A stretch of DNA of 43,597 bases from an uncultured Flavobacterium sp. (GTDB taxonomy: Bacteria > Bacteroidota > Bacteroidia > Flavobacteriales > Flavobacteriaceae): assembly GCF_946479975.1 (NCBI RefSeq), contig NZ_CAMLIX010000012.1:1-43597 (forward strand), in the 5' to 3' direction. The notes under the pieces are model-generated. The model made no database searches, was not told the origin of the DNA, and was given only the letters and a program-made list of their open reading frames with translations. This document shows positions 1 through 7,647 of this stretch, piece by piece; position 1 is the stretch's first letter; every line of letters begins with the position of its first letter. Both the position numbers and the translations under genes were made by a program.

Positions 1-116
1 AAATGGAGATTTCTAGAACATCTCACCCTTTTTATACTGGTAAATCTAAACTTATTGATACTGCAGGACGTATTGATAAATTCAAAACTAAATACGCTAA
101 ACACGCTAAAAAATAA
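1..116 (+). CDS. rpmE2: 50S ribosomal protein L31 type B, 3' end only
   Basis: The window opens inside this gene. The visible 37 residues contain [20 protein letters not shown] and end in KYAKHAKK, the C-terminus of bacterial L31 in its type B form (the form without zinc-binding cysteines, from family knowledge; the part that would carry them is outside the window). L31 is a structural protein of the large ribosomal subunit near the inter-subunit bridge. The reading frame begins at base 3 and the stop is TAA at 114-116. A strong terminator follows 22 nt later, so this is the last gene of its transcript. Confidence 0.93.
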   Translation, partial: MEISRTSHPFYTGKSKLIDTAGRIDKFKTKYAKHAKK

Positions 117-137
117 TAGCTGTTTTACATTATACGA

Positions 138-167
138 AAGCCTTCCAAATTCTGGGAGGCTTTTTTT
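138..167 (+). terminator. Rho-independent terminator after rpmE2
   Basis: An eight-base stem AGCCTTCC / GGGAGGCT (one T-G wobble) with a seven-base loop is followed by seven T residues. Confidence 0.9.
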
Positions 168-225
168 ATGCGTTAAATATTACTTTTCGTTAAAGTGGTT
201 TTTTTATAAACCAGTAAAATAGTTG

Positions 226-233
226 TAACTTTG
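226..233 (+). promoter_or_regulatory. Bacteroidota -7 promoter element for the GlmU-like gene
   Basis: TAACTTTG matches the Bacteroidota -7 consensus TAnnTTTG, 45 nt before the ATG at 279. No clear -33 TTG is seen. Because this element overlaps a possible TTG start at 231, it argues for the ATG at 279 as the true start. Confidence 0.6.
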
Positions 234-278
234 GGCTTAGGTAACCAAATCAATATTTTAACAAACACTCAATTATTT

Positions 279-1454
279 ATGAACTACATTCTTTTCGACG
301 GACCCGTTCGGAATGCTCTATTGCCTTTTACTTTTACACGGCCCGTGGCTGATATTTTAGTCGGAATTATGACTATTCGCCAGAAATGGGAAAAACGTTT
401 AGGTTCAACAATTACCACTATAACCGAAGAATATTTATCGGATAAATTTCCGATGGTTGAAATGGAGGAAAACGTAATGATCAACGCGGCATATTTACCA
501 AATGATACGCTGGCAGAGATGGTTTCTAATCTAACAGAAAATCAAGCCATATTTAAAGGTGAAGATGTAATAGCATTTTATGCGAGCGAAAGCCAAGAGG
601 AAGTTGATTTTGATTCTTACGAAATTATTCACTACAATGACGATTGTATCACTATAGAGCATACTTGGGATATTTTTTCTAAAAACGATGCTGCAATTCG
701 TGAGGATTTTAATTATATAACTGAAGATCGTGCATCACAGCCAATTCCTAAAAGCGTTAATGTAATTGCGCCCGAAAATATTTTTATAGAAGAAGGTGCA
801 AAATTAGAGTTCGTAACTTTGAATGCATCAAACGGACCTATATATATAGGTAAGAATTCGGAGATTATGGAGGGAACTGCAATTCGCGGGCCTTTTGCTT
901 TATGCGAAAATGCCATGGTTAAGATGTCGGCTAAAGTTTATGGAGCAACAACAGTTGGACCTGGATCTAGAATAGGCGGTGAGGTTAAAAACTCGGTTCT
1001 TTTTGCAAATTCAAATAAAGGACATGAAGGATTTTTAGGCGATTCTGTTTTAGGAGAATGGTGTAACATTGGTGCCGATTCAAATAATTCGAACCTTAAA
1101 AATAATTACGAAGAAGTGAAATTATGGAGCTACGAAACAGAAGGTTTTGCAAAAACAGGACTTCAGTTTTGTGGTTTAATGATGGGAGATCACAGTAAAT
1201 GCGGTATCAACACCATGTTTAATACAGGAACTGTTGTTGGTGTAAGCGCTAATATTTTCGGTTCAGGTTTTCCACGTAATTTTGTTCCCAGTTTTTCTTG
1301 GGGCGGAGCTGCAGGATTTACAACGTATGTAACTAAAAAAGCTTTTGAAACAGCGCGTTTAGTTTTGTCAAGAAGAAATATCGATTTTGATGAAACCGAA
1401 CAGGCGATTTTAGAACATATTTTCGAAGAAACTAAAAAATGGAGAAAAGACTAA
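279..1454 (+). CDS. GlmU-family sugar nucleotidyltransferase
   Basis: A 391-residue protein starting MNYILFDGPVRN. The N-terminal half has the pattern of the Bacteroidota GlmU-like family (a DGPxRxxLLPFTFTRP start, then VGI), a divergent nucleotidyltransferase fold. From about residue 165 the chain shows hexapeptide-like turns (IFIEEGA, PIYIGKNSEI, GTAIRGP, GPGSRIGGEV), consistent with a left-handed beta-helix acyltransferase domain. By family knowledge these proteins act in UDP-GlcNAc or related nucleotide-sugar formation for the cell envelope, but the exact substrate of this type is not settled. The ATG at 279 is chosen because a TTG 48 nt upstream lies inside the -7 promoter element. The gene stands alone, with a terminator downstream at 1501. 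Confidence 0.85.
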   Translation: MNYILFDGPVRNALLPFTFTRPVADILVGIMTIRQKWEKRLGSTITTITEEYLSDKFPMVEMEENVMINAAYLPNDTLAEMVSNLTENQAIFKGEDVIAFYASESQEEVDFDSYEIIHYNDDCITIEHTWDIFSKNDAAIREDFNYITEDRASQPIPKSVNVIAPENIFIEEGAKLEFVTLNASNGPIYIGKNSEIMEGTAIRGPFALCENAMVKMSAKVYGATTVGPGSRIGGEVKNSVLFANSNKGHEGFLGDSVLGEWCNIGADSNNSNLKNNYEEVKLWSYETEGFAKTGLQFCGLMMGDHSKCGINTMFNTGTVVGVSANIFGSGFPRNFVPSFSWGGAAGFTTYVTKKAFETARLVLSRRNIDFDETEQAILEHIFEETKKWRKD

Positions 1455-1500
1455 TTTTAATGAGATAATTAGTCAATTTGAAAATTAGATAATTTTTGCA

Positions 1501-1539
1501 ACCCGACAGGTTTAAAACCTGTCGGGTTTTTTTTTTTTT
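1501..1539 (+). terminator. Strong Rho-independent terminator
   Basis: A perfect 13-bp stem (ACCCGACAGGTTT at 1501-1513 and its complement at 1515-1527) with a one-base centre in the duplex sequence, followed by a run of about 12 T. In RNA the central A/T pairs form the loop. Confidence 0.9.
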
Positions 1540-1550
1540 ATTTTGCGTTT

Positions 1551-1653
1551 AAACTGGACTGAAGTCCAGCCCTACAATATAATAGGTTCCGACGGAACCA
1601 CAAAAGAGCCTTCGGCTCGATCTATATTGTAAGGCTGGACTTCAGTCCAGTTT
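1551..1653. repeat. REP/MITE-like palindrome with two inner hairpins
   Basis: The outer arms 1551-1581 and 1623-1653 pair over 31 positions with one mismatch. Each arm contains its own palindrome GGACTGAAGTCC or its counterpart GGACTTCAGTCC. Inside are two further hairpins, GGTTCC-GAC-GGAACC (1585-1599) and GAGCC-TTC-GGCTC (1606-1618). The result would fold as a multi-branched junction. No open frame is present. It resembles dispersed extragenic palindromes common in flavobacteria; that comparison is from memory, not from a search. Confidence 0.85.
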
Positions 1654-1693
1654 AATCTAATTGTCACATTTTCAAAATTATCTAATTTTCAAA

Positions 1694-1723
1694 TTGCCTA
1701 ATTATCTAATTAATCTATCTTTG
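1694..1723 (+). promoter_or_regulatory. Bacteroidota promoter for the ABC-F gene
   Basis: TTG at 1694-1696, a 19-nt spacer, then TATCTTTG at 1716-1723 fits the TTG-N19-TAnnTTTG consensus. The -33 box lies within the right arm of the 34-bp inverted repeat. Confidence 0.7.
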
Positions 1724-1786
1724 CAGCACGAAAAAAATGGGTAGTCAACGAAACGATTAACCGATTAAACAAATTAACAAGAACAA

Positions 1787-3421
1787 ATGATTACAGTTAA
1801 CGATATTTCGGTTCAGTTTGGTGGAACTACACTTTTTAGCGATGTTTCTTTTGCTATCAATGAAAATGATAAAATTGCCCTTATGGGTAAAAATGGTGCG
1901 GGAAAATCGACACTTTTAAAAATTATTGCCGGAGCAAATAAACCTTCTACAGGAAGTATTTCTGCGCCAAAAGAAGCTGTTATTGCTTATCTGCCTCAGC
2001 ATTTATTGACAAAAGATGGTTCGACTGTAATGGAAGAAGCTTCGAAAGCTTTTGGTGAAATTTTTAAAATGAAAGCCGAAATTGACGAAATCAACGAACA
2101 ACTAACTGTCCGTACTGATTATGAAAGTGACGAATACATGAAATTGATCGAAAGAGTTTCTGACTTAAGCGAGAAATTTTATGCTATTGAAGAAATAAAT
2201 TACGAAGCCGAAGTCGAAAAAATCTTAGTTGGTCTTGGTTTCGAGCGTGAGGATTTTGGACGCCAGACTTCTGAATTTTCAGGAGGATGGAGAATGCGTA
2301 TTGAATTGGCTAAAATTCTTTTGCAAAAACCAGATTTGATTTTACTAGATGAGCCAACCAACCACATGGATATTGAAAGTATTCAATGGTTAGAAGATTT
2401 CTTGTTGAATCAGGCTAAAGCTGTAGTTGTAATTTCTCACGATAGAGCGTTTGTAGATAACATTACAAATCGTACGATCGAGGTTACCATGGGAAGAATT
2501 TATGACTACAAAGCTAAATATACGCATTACTTAGAATTAAGAAAAGACCGTCGCATTCATCAGCAGAAAGCGTATGACGAACAGCAAAAAATGATTGCAG
2601 ATAACAGAGCTTTTATCGACCGTTTTAAAGGAACTTTCTCTAAAACAGATGCGGTACAGTCTCGTGTAAAAATGTTGGAGAAATTAGATATCGTTCAAGT
2701 TGATGAAGTAGACACTTCAGCATTGCGATTGAAATTTCCGCCGGCCGCTCGTTCTGGACAATATCCTGTTATTGTAAAAGACATGTCTAAATCATACGGC
2801 GATCATGTAGTTTTTAAAGATGCAAACATTGTAATCGAACGCGGTCAGAAAGTGGCATTTGTTGGAAAAAATGGTGAAGGAAAATCTACCATGATTAAAG
2901 CAATCATGAAAGAAATTGGCGTTGATTCTGGAAGTGTTGATATTGGGCATAACGCTCAAATTGGATATTTTGCTCAAAATCAAGCTGCTTTATTAGATGA
3001 AAATGCAACGATTTTTGAAACAATTGATGGTATTGCTGTTGGAGATATTAGAACGCAGATTAAAAATATTTTGGGAGCATTTATGTTTCATGGTGATGAT
3101 ATTACCAAAAAAGTAAAAGTGCTATCTGGAGGAGAAAAAACACGTTTGGCAATGATTAAATTATTGTTGGAGCCAGTGAACTTGTTGATTCTCGATGAGC
3201 CTTCAAATCACTTGGATATGAAAACTAAAGACATCATTAAAGATGCCCTTCGTGATTTTGATGGAACTTTAATTCTAGTTTCTCACGATCGCGATTTCCT
3301 TGACGGATTAGCGACTAAAGTTTTTGAATTTGGAAATAAAAGAGTGAAAGAACATTTTGAAGATGTTGCTGGTTTCTTAGCACACAAAAAAATGGATTCT
3401 ATGAGAGAAATAGAAAAGTAA
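1787..3421 (+). CDS. ABC-F family ATPase (EttA/Uup/YbiT type)
   Basis: A 544-residue soluble protein with two ABC ATPase domains and no membrane segments, the layout of ABC-F translation factors that bind the ribosomal E site. Domain 1 has Walker A GKNGAGKST (residues 34-42), signature FSGGW and Walker B LILLDEPTNHMD. A charged linker of about 80 residues (RKDRRIHQQKAYDEQQK) follows. Domain 2 has GKNGEGKST, LSGGEKTR and LILDEPSNHLD. By family knowledge such proteins adjust translation or protect ribosomes; a resistance role cannot be read from sequence. It is single, with its own promoter and terminator. Confidence 0.93.
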   Translation: MITVNDISVQFGGTTLFSDVSFAINENDKIALMGKNGAGKSTLLKIIAGANKPSTGSISAPKEAVIAYLPQHLLTKDGSTVMEEASKAFGEIFKMKAEIDEINEQLTVRTDYESDEYMKLIERVSDLSEKFYAIEEINYEAEVEKILVGLGFEREDFGRQTSEFSGGWRMRIELAKILLQKPDLILLDEPTNHMDIESIQWLEDFLLNQAKAVVVISHDRAFVDNITNRTIEVTMGRIYDYKAKYTHYLELRKDRRIHQQKAYDEQQKMIADNRAFIDRFKGTFSKTDAVQSRVKMLEKLDIVQVDEVDTSALRLKFPPAARSGQYPVIVKDMSKSYGDHVVFKDANIVIERGQKVAFVGKNGEGKSTMIKAIMKEIGVDSGSVDIGHNAQIGYFAQNQAALLDENATIFETIDGIAVGDIRTQIKNILGAFMFHGDDITKKVKVLSGGEKTRLAMIKLLLEPVNLLILDEPSNHLDMKTKDIIKDALRDFDGTLILVSHDRDFLDGLATKVFEFGNKRVKEHFEDVAGFLAHKKMDSMREIEK

Positions 3422-3450
3422 CTTATAGTTAAAAATAGAATATAATACCA

Positions 3451-3479
3451 AAGCGCAAGTTAATTCTTGCGCTTTTTTT
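3451..3479 (+). terminator. Rho-independent terminator after ABC-F gene
   Basis: AAGCGCAAG and CTTGCGCTT form a nine-base stem around TTAATT, followed by a T run. Confidence 0.92.
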
Positions 3480-3625
3480 ATGTCTAATTATTAAAGAAAC
3501 AAAAGGTTTTATAATACGATACAATATGACTTTTATCAGGTTCTAAAAATAGTAATAAAGCTAAATTTAAAGTAAGAATAAACCTGTTTACGGTTTGTTA
3601 ATGGTTAAATTTAATTTTATTAGTT

Positions 3626-4780
3626 ATGAATGAAAGAGATAATTTTTTACGTTTTAAAACTTTTCTTTTAGTTTTAATTCTTCCGTTTTTATCGGTTGCA
3701 CAAAGCGTAGAATCTAGCGCAGGTGGTGAAGTAAAATATCCGCAGTTTAAATTTCAAGGTCTTTTTCAAGCCCGTTATTTAAGCGGCTTTACACATGGAA
3801 TTGATGCTGTCACGGGTTTGCATCATTCTGATGGAAAAGGTGTGGAAGATACATTTGATATTAAAAGAATGCGATTAGGAGTTACTAGTAAATTAGGAGC
3901 AAACTTTGATGTTGTGGTTTTAGCAAATCTAGCCGATTTTAAATCAGACCCAAAAGGTAAAGTGCTTGAAAATGCTTTTGCAAGATATGTTTTTAATAAA
4001 AATGTTGGGTTTTTAGTAGGACAGTTTAGACCCGCATTTGGAATCGAGGAACTAAATCCTGCGGATATTCTTAAATCTTTTGATTACTCCAATCAATATA
4101 CCGAATTTGGAAACAACGGATGGACTAGTTTTCAAATTGGGGTCTCAATGTTCGGAAGTTTTGATTTAGGAAAAATGCCTGTTACCTATGCAGTTTCAGC
4201 AGTAAACGGGAATGGAAAAGATCAAATTTCTGATAAGGACAATGGAAAACAATATTCTACGCGACTTGGTTTTGAATTAAATAAAAGTCATAACGTCAAT
4301 TTTGGTATCAACGGTGGTATTGGCGAAGTATACAATAACAAAGTATTTGCGCTTGGTCTTGATCTTACTGCCGATTTTAAGCTGGCAGACAAACTTATGC
4401 TGCAGACACAATTTGAAGCAAAACAAGGAATCAATCACTATTTATATTATTCTTTGAATGCCGATTCGAGAACTTCAAATCTCAACGAATATCAAATGCG
4501 AGGAGCCTACTTTCTGCCTAATTTGAGATACGAAATTGAGTATCAAAAATTAACTGCAATAGAGTTTTCATGCAGATATGAATATTTCGACAGGAATTTT
4601 AAAATAGATTCTAATGCACGACAGACTTATACTCCAATGGCTGGATTAGAATTTGGAAAAGGTTATACAGGACGTATAGAAATGGGAATGCAGTTTGACA
4701 ACTACCAGCGTAATATTCCAAATACTTCAATGTATGATAATAACTTATTTATTATCCAGTTTCAAGGCCGATTTTTCTAA
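3626..4780 (+). CDS. Outer-membrane porin, OprO/OprP-like (copy 1)
   Basis: A 384-residue protein with an N-terminal hydrophobic signal (FKTFLLVLILPFLSVAQS) and a beta-strand-rich body typical of phosphate-selective porin-like proteins in Bacteroidota (FDIKRMRLGVTSKL, VGQFRPAFGIEEL, NGNGKDQ). The chain ends in FQGRFF, an aromatic C-terminus as expected for BAM-assembled barrels. It most likely forms an anion-permeable channel. It sits 26 nt before a DASS-family symporter gene; the pair is repeated at 6471-9078, which suggests that the porin feeds the symporter's anion. A few extra residues precede the signal core, so a start slightly downstream is possible, but no better ATG is in frame close by. 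Confidence 0.85.
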   Translation: MNERDNFLRFKTFLLVLILPFLSVAQSVESSAGGEVKYPQFKFQGLFQARYLSGFTHGIDAVTGLHHSDGKGVEDTFDIKRMRLGVTSKLGANFDVVVLANLADFKSDPKGKVLENAFARYVFNKNVGFLVGQFRPAFGIEELNPADILKSFDYSNQYTEFGNNGWTSFQIGVSMFGSFDLGKMPVTYAVSAVNGNGKDQISDKDNGKQYSTRLGFELNKSHNVNFGINGGIGEVYNNKVFALGLDLTADFKLADKLMLQTQFEAKQGINHYLYYSLNADSRTSNLNEYQMRGAYFLPNLRYEIEYQKLTAIEFSCRYEYFDRNFKIDSNARQTYTPMAGLEFGKGYTGRIEMGMQFDNYQRNIPNTSMYDNNLFIIQFQGRFF

Positions 4781-4806
4781 AAATTCATATTTAATATAAA
4801 GTAATC

Positions 4807-6240
4807 ATGAAAGAAATTAATATAAAAAACGCACTTATTACAGTCGTAATAGGTTTGATAATGTGGTTTGTTCCAATTCCGAAAGGTCTTTCTCCAGAAG
4901 CCTGGCATTTGTTTGCAATTTTCATTTCGACAATTATCGGTATTATTTTGAAGGCTGCGCCAATGGGAACAATGTGTATGGTCGCAGTTGGTATTACTGC
5001 CTTTACTCAGGTTTTGGCGCCAGAAAGTGCAGGAGATTCTATAACATTGGCTTTAAGTGGCTTTGGTAATAAAGTAATTTGGCTTATCGGGATTTCATTT
5101 TTTATTGCGCGAGGATTTATAAAAACAGGTTTAGGAAATCGAATTGCTTTTTTATTCATAAAAATATTTGGAAAAAGTTCTTTGGGACTAGCATATGGTT
5201 TAGGTTTGGCAGATTTGGTTTTGGCGCCCGTTGTACCAAGTAATACAGCCAGAGGCGGAGGAATAATTTATCCGATTATGAAATCAATGTCTATGAATTT
5301 TGATTCAGATCCTGATAAACCAGAAACAAGAAGAAGATTAGGTGCTTTTTTAACTTTGAGCAGTTATAATGTAAATTTGATAGCTTCGTCAATGTTCTTA
5401 ACAGGAACGGCTAGTAATCCGATGTGTCAGAAATTTGCAGAAAATTTAGGGATTCATATTTCATGGACATCATGGGCAATTGCAGCGTTAGTTCCAGGGT
5501 TAACAGCATTTTTTGTAATACCATTTCTGTTGTATAAAATTTATCCTCCACAATTGAAAAAAACGGGTGATGCCCCAAAAGTAGCTTCTCAAAAATTAAA
5601 AGAAATGGGGGCAATTTCAAAAAATGAATGGCTTATGCTTCTGACATTTGTAATATTATTATTTCTTTGGATGACAGGAGATTTGTTTTCAATAGATGCA
5701 ACTACAACAGCATTTATAGGACTTGTTGTTTTGCTACTTACCTCTGTTTTAACCTGGGAAGATGTAAAAGGCGAAAAAGGAGCATGGGATACAATTGTAT
5801 GGTTTGCGGTTTTAGTAATGATGGCCAGTTCTTTAGATAAATTAGGATTTATTGGCTGGTTTAGTGAAATTGTAAAAGCTCAAATGATAGGTGTAAGCTG
5901 GCAGATAGCTTTTATCATTATTATAGCCGTATATTTCTTTAGTCATTATATTTTTGCTAGCGCCACCGCTCACGTTGCAGCTATGTACGCGGCGCTTTTG
6001 GCAGTTGGGGTTTCGCTTGGTGTTCCAGGTTTGTTTTTAGCATTTATGCTCTGATTTGTAGGTTCGCTATATGGAACATTAACACATTACGGACACGGAC
6101 CTGCTCCTGTTTATTTTGGAAGCGGTTATGTCGATCTTAAAAATTGGTGGGTAAAAGGATTAATTACAGGTTTGGCAATGTTGGTGATTTATTTAGTCAT
6201 TGGCGGCTTATGGCTCAATGTTTTAGGATATATGAAATAA
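4807..6240 (+). pseudogene. DASS-family Na+/anion symporter (copy 1), interrupted by in-frame TGA
   Basis: The frame from 4807 reads as a full DASS (divalent anion:Na+ symporter, COG0471) protein but meets TGA at 6052-6054. The same frame continues without further stops to TAA at 6238-6240 (477 codons), still matching the intact paralogue at 7648-9078 almost residue for residue (YGTLTHYGHG, FGSGYVDLK). The paralogue has GGA (Gly416) at this codon, so a single G-to-T change explains the stop. The truncated 415-residue product lacks the last conserved loop and the last membrane helix. Family motifs SNTARGGG and GTASNPM are intact upstream. It may be a fresh pseudogene, a read-through case or a sequencing error. 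Its terminator at 6261 is intact. Confidence 0.85.
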
Positions 6241-6260
6241 GAAAAACTTAAAATAAGTTT

Positions 6261-6292
6261 AAAGGCACAAGTTAATCTTGTGCCTTTTTTTT
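6261..6292 (+). terminator. Rho-independent terminator after symporter copy 1
   Basis: AAAGGCACAAG and CTTGTGCCTTT form an 11-base stem around TTAAT with a T run. It separates the two porin-symporter pairs. Confidence 0.92.
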
Positions 6293-6354
6293 ACTTTAAA
6301 AACTTTGATAACTTTATTTTAATGCAATTTTTTTTACAATAAATATATTTTCGT

Positions 6355-6362
6355 TACTTTTG
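6355..6362 (+). promoter_or_regulatory. Candidate -7 element for porin-symporter pair 2
   Basis: TACTTTTG matches TAnnTTTG, about 109 nt upstream of the ATG at 6471. No TTG at the -33 distance is seen, so support rests on the -7 box alone. Confidence 0.4.
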
Positions 6363-6470
6363 ATTGCTCCCATTTTATGTTACTAGAAGTATTAGTCTTT
6401 GATTTGTAGTAAAGTGCGATACTTTGAATTAGGTTATAGAAAAAATTAATGTTTTAATTATTTGAAGTCT

Positions 6471-7628
6471 ATGAGTAAAATTCTACTAGTTCCAATTACT
6501 TTTTTCTTTTTTGTAACTCCCTTTTTGCTTTATGCCCAAGGTGATGTAAATGAGGGGCAAAAAACAGAGAAAACAGCAAGCGAAATAAAATATCCGCAGT
6601 ATCAGCTTAAAGGTCTTTTGCAGGCAAGATATTTGGAAAACTTTGGTGATAATGTTGATGTTTTGGGCGCTCATCATTCTACAGGCGATGTTGTCCAGCA
6701 GTCTTTTGATATTAAAAGAATGCGTGTAGGTTTAAATACAAAATTAAGCGAAGCTACAGAAGTTGTAATCCTTGTCAATTTAGCCGATTTCAAGTCGGAT
6801 ACTAAAGGCAAAGTTCTCGAAAATGCCTACGGAAAATATACTTTTAATAAATATATTGCTTTAACAGGAGGTCAATTTCGTCCCGCTTTTGGAATTGAAG
6901 AATTGGTTCCAGTTGATATCATAAAATCTTTTGACTTCTCTAATCAATATTATGAATTTGGAAAAAATGGCTGGACCAGTTTTCAAATTGGAGCTTCGGC
7001 TACAGGAGCTTTTGATATCGGGAAAATTCCAGTCAATTATGCTGTTTCTGTTTTAAATGGAAATGGAAAAAATGTAGAAATGGATAAAGACAATGGAAAA
7101 CAATATTCTACAAGATGGGTTTTTGAATTGTCGAAAGAATATAAAATCAATCTAGGCTTAAACGGAGGTTTCGGAAAAGTGTTTAAAGAAGATGTTTTTG
7201 CCCTTGGAGCCGATATTACAAGCGATTTCAAACTCACAGATCGTTTTACTTTTGATCTGCAGATCGAATACAAACAAGGAACAAACCATAATTTGTATTT
7301 CTCGCTTCCAGCCGAAAATCGTGTAGGAGATGTATCTGATTATCAAATGCGAGGCATTTATTTTCTGCCTAATTTGAGATATGTGGTAAATTATAAAAAA
7401 CTAACCGCGCTAGAATTATCCTGTCGTTACGAAACTTTTGATCCAAGTTATAAAGTCAATTCAAATGTAAGACAGACTTATACGCCAATGATAAGTTTAG
7501 AATTTGGAAAAGCTTATTTAGGCCGAATAGAAATGGGATTTGAAATTGATAGATTCGATAAAAGTATTCCCGATACGTCAACCTACAACAACGATTTATT
7601 TATAATTCAATTACAGCTCCGACTTTAA
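6471..7628 (+). CDS. Outer-membrane porin, OprO/OprP-like (copy 2)
   Basis: A 385-residue paralogue of the porin at 3626. It has a clear signal peptide (MSKILLVPITFFFFVTPFLLYAQ) and shares long blocks with copy 1 (KYPQYQLKGLLQARY, FDIKRMRVG, NLADFKSD, GQFRPAFGIEEL, YFLPNLRY). The ATG at 6471 is used because it begins the signal peptide directly; a TTG 9 nt upstream is also open. The symporter gene begins 19 nt after the stop, so the two are probably co-transcribed. The role is inferred as an outer-membrane channel for the anion carried by the downstream symporter. The C-terminus ends in Leu (LQLRL) rather than Phe. Confidence 0.86.
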   Translation: MSKILLVPITFFFFVTPFLLYAQGDVNEGQKTEKTASEIKYPQYQLKGLLQARYLENFGDNVDVLGAHHSTGDVVQQSFDIKRMRVGLNTKLSEATEVVILVNLADFKSDTKGKVLENAYGKYTFNKYIALTGGQFRPAFGIEELVPVDIIKSFDFSNQYYEFGKNGWTSFQIGASATGAFDIGKIPVNYAVSVLNGNGKNVEMDKDNGKQYSTRWVFELSKEYKINLGLNGGFGKVFKEDVFALGADITSDFKLTDRFTFDLQIEYKQGTNHNLYFSLPAENRVGDVSDYQMRGIYFLPNLRYVVNYKKLTALELSCRYETFDPSYKVNSNVRQTYTPMISLEFGKAYLGRIEMGFEIDRFDKSIPDTSTYNNDLFIIQLQLRL

Positions 7629-7647
7629 TTCACTTAAATTTTGTTTT

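Larger units (their letters stand above)
1463..1707. repeat. 34-bp inverted repeat enclosing terminator and palindromic element
   Basis: The arms 1463-1496 and 1674-1707 are inverted copies differing at one position (core ATTTGAAAATTAGATAATTT). Between them lie the terminator at 1501-1539 and the cloverleaf-like element at 1551-1653. This is most of the 332-base gene-free stretch 1455-1786; the remainder holds the promoter for the ABC-F gene. A short relative of the arm motif recurs near 30812-30829. Confidence 0.85.

Noticed and set aside
231..278. Longer TTG start for the GlmU-like protein
   Set aside because: The TTG overlaps the TAACTTTG -7 element, so it would precede the transcript; the family start fits the ATG at 279.
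1551..1653. tRNA-like gene
   Set aside because: The branched fold has no anticodon-arm geometry, T-loop or acceptor-stem features; it is a simple nested palindrome.
6052..6054. UGA read as glycine (recoding)
   Set aside because: TGA is a normal stop elsewhere in the window (the sigma gene ending at 38951 and rluE ending at 30827), so a general UGA-Gly code is not supported.
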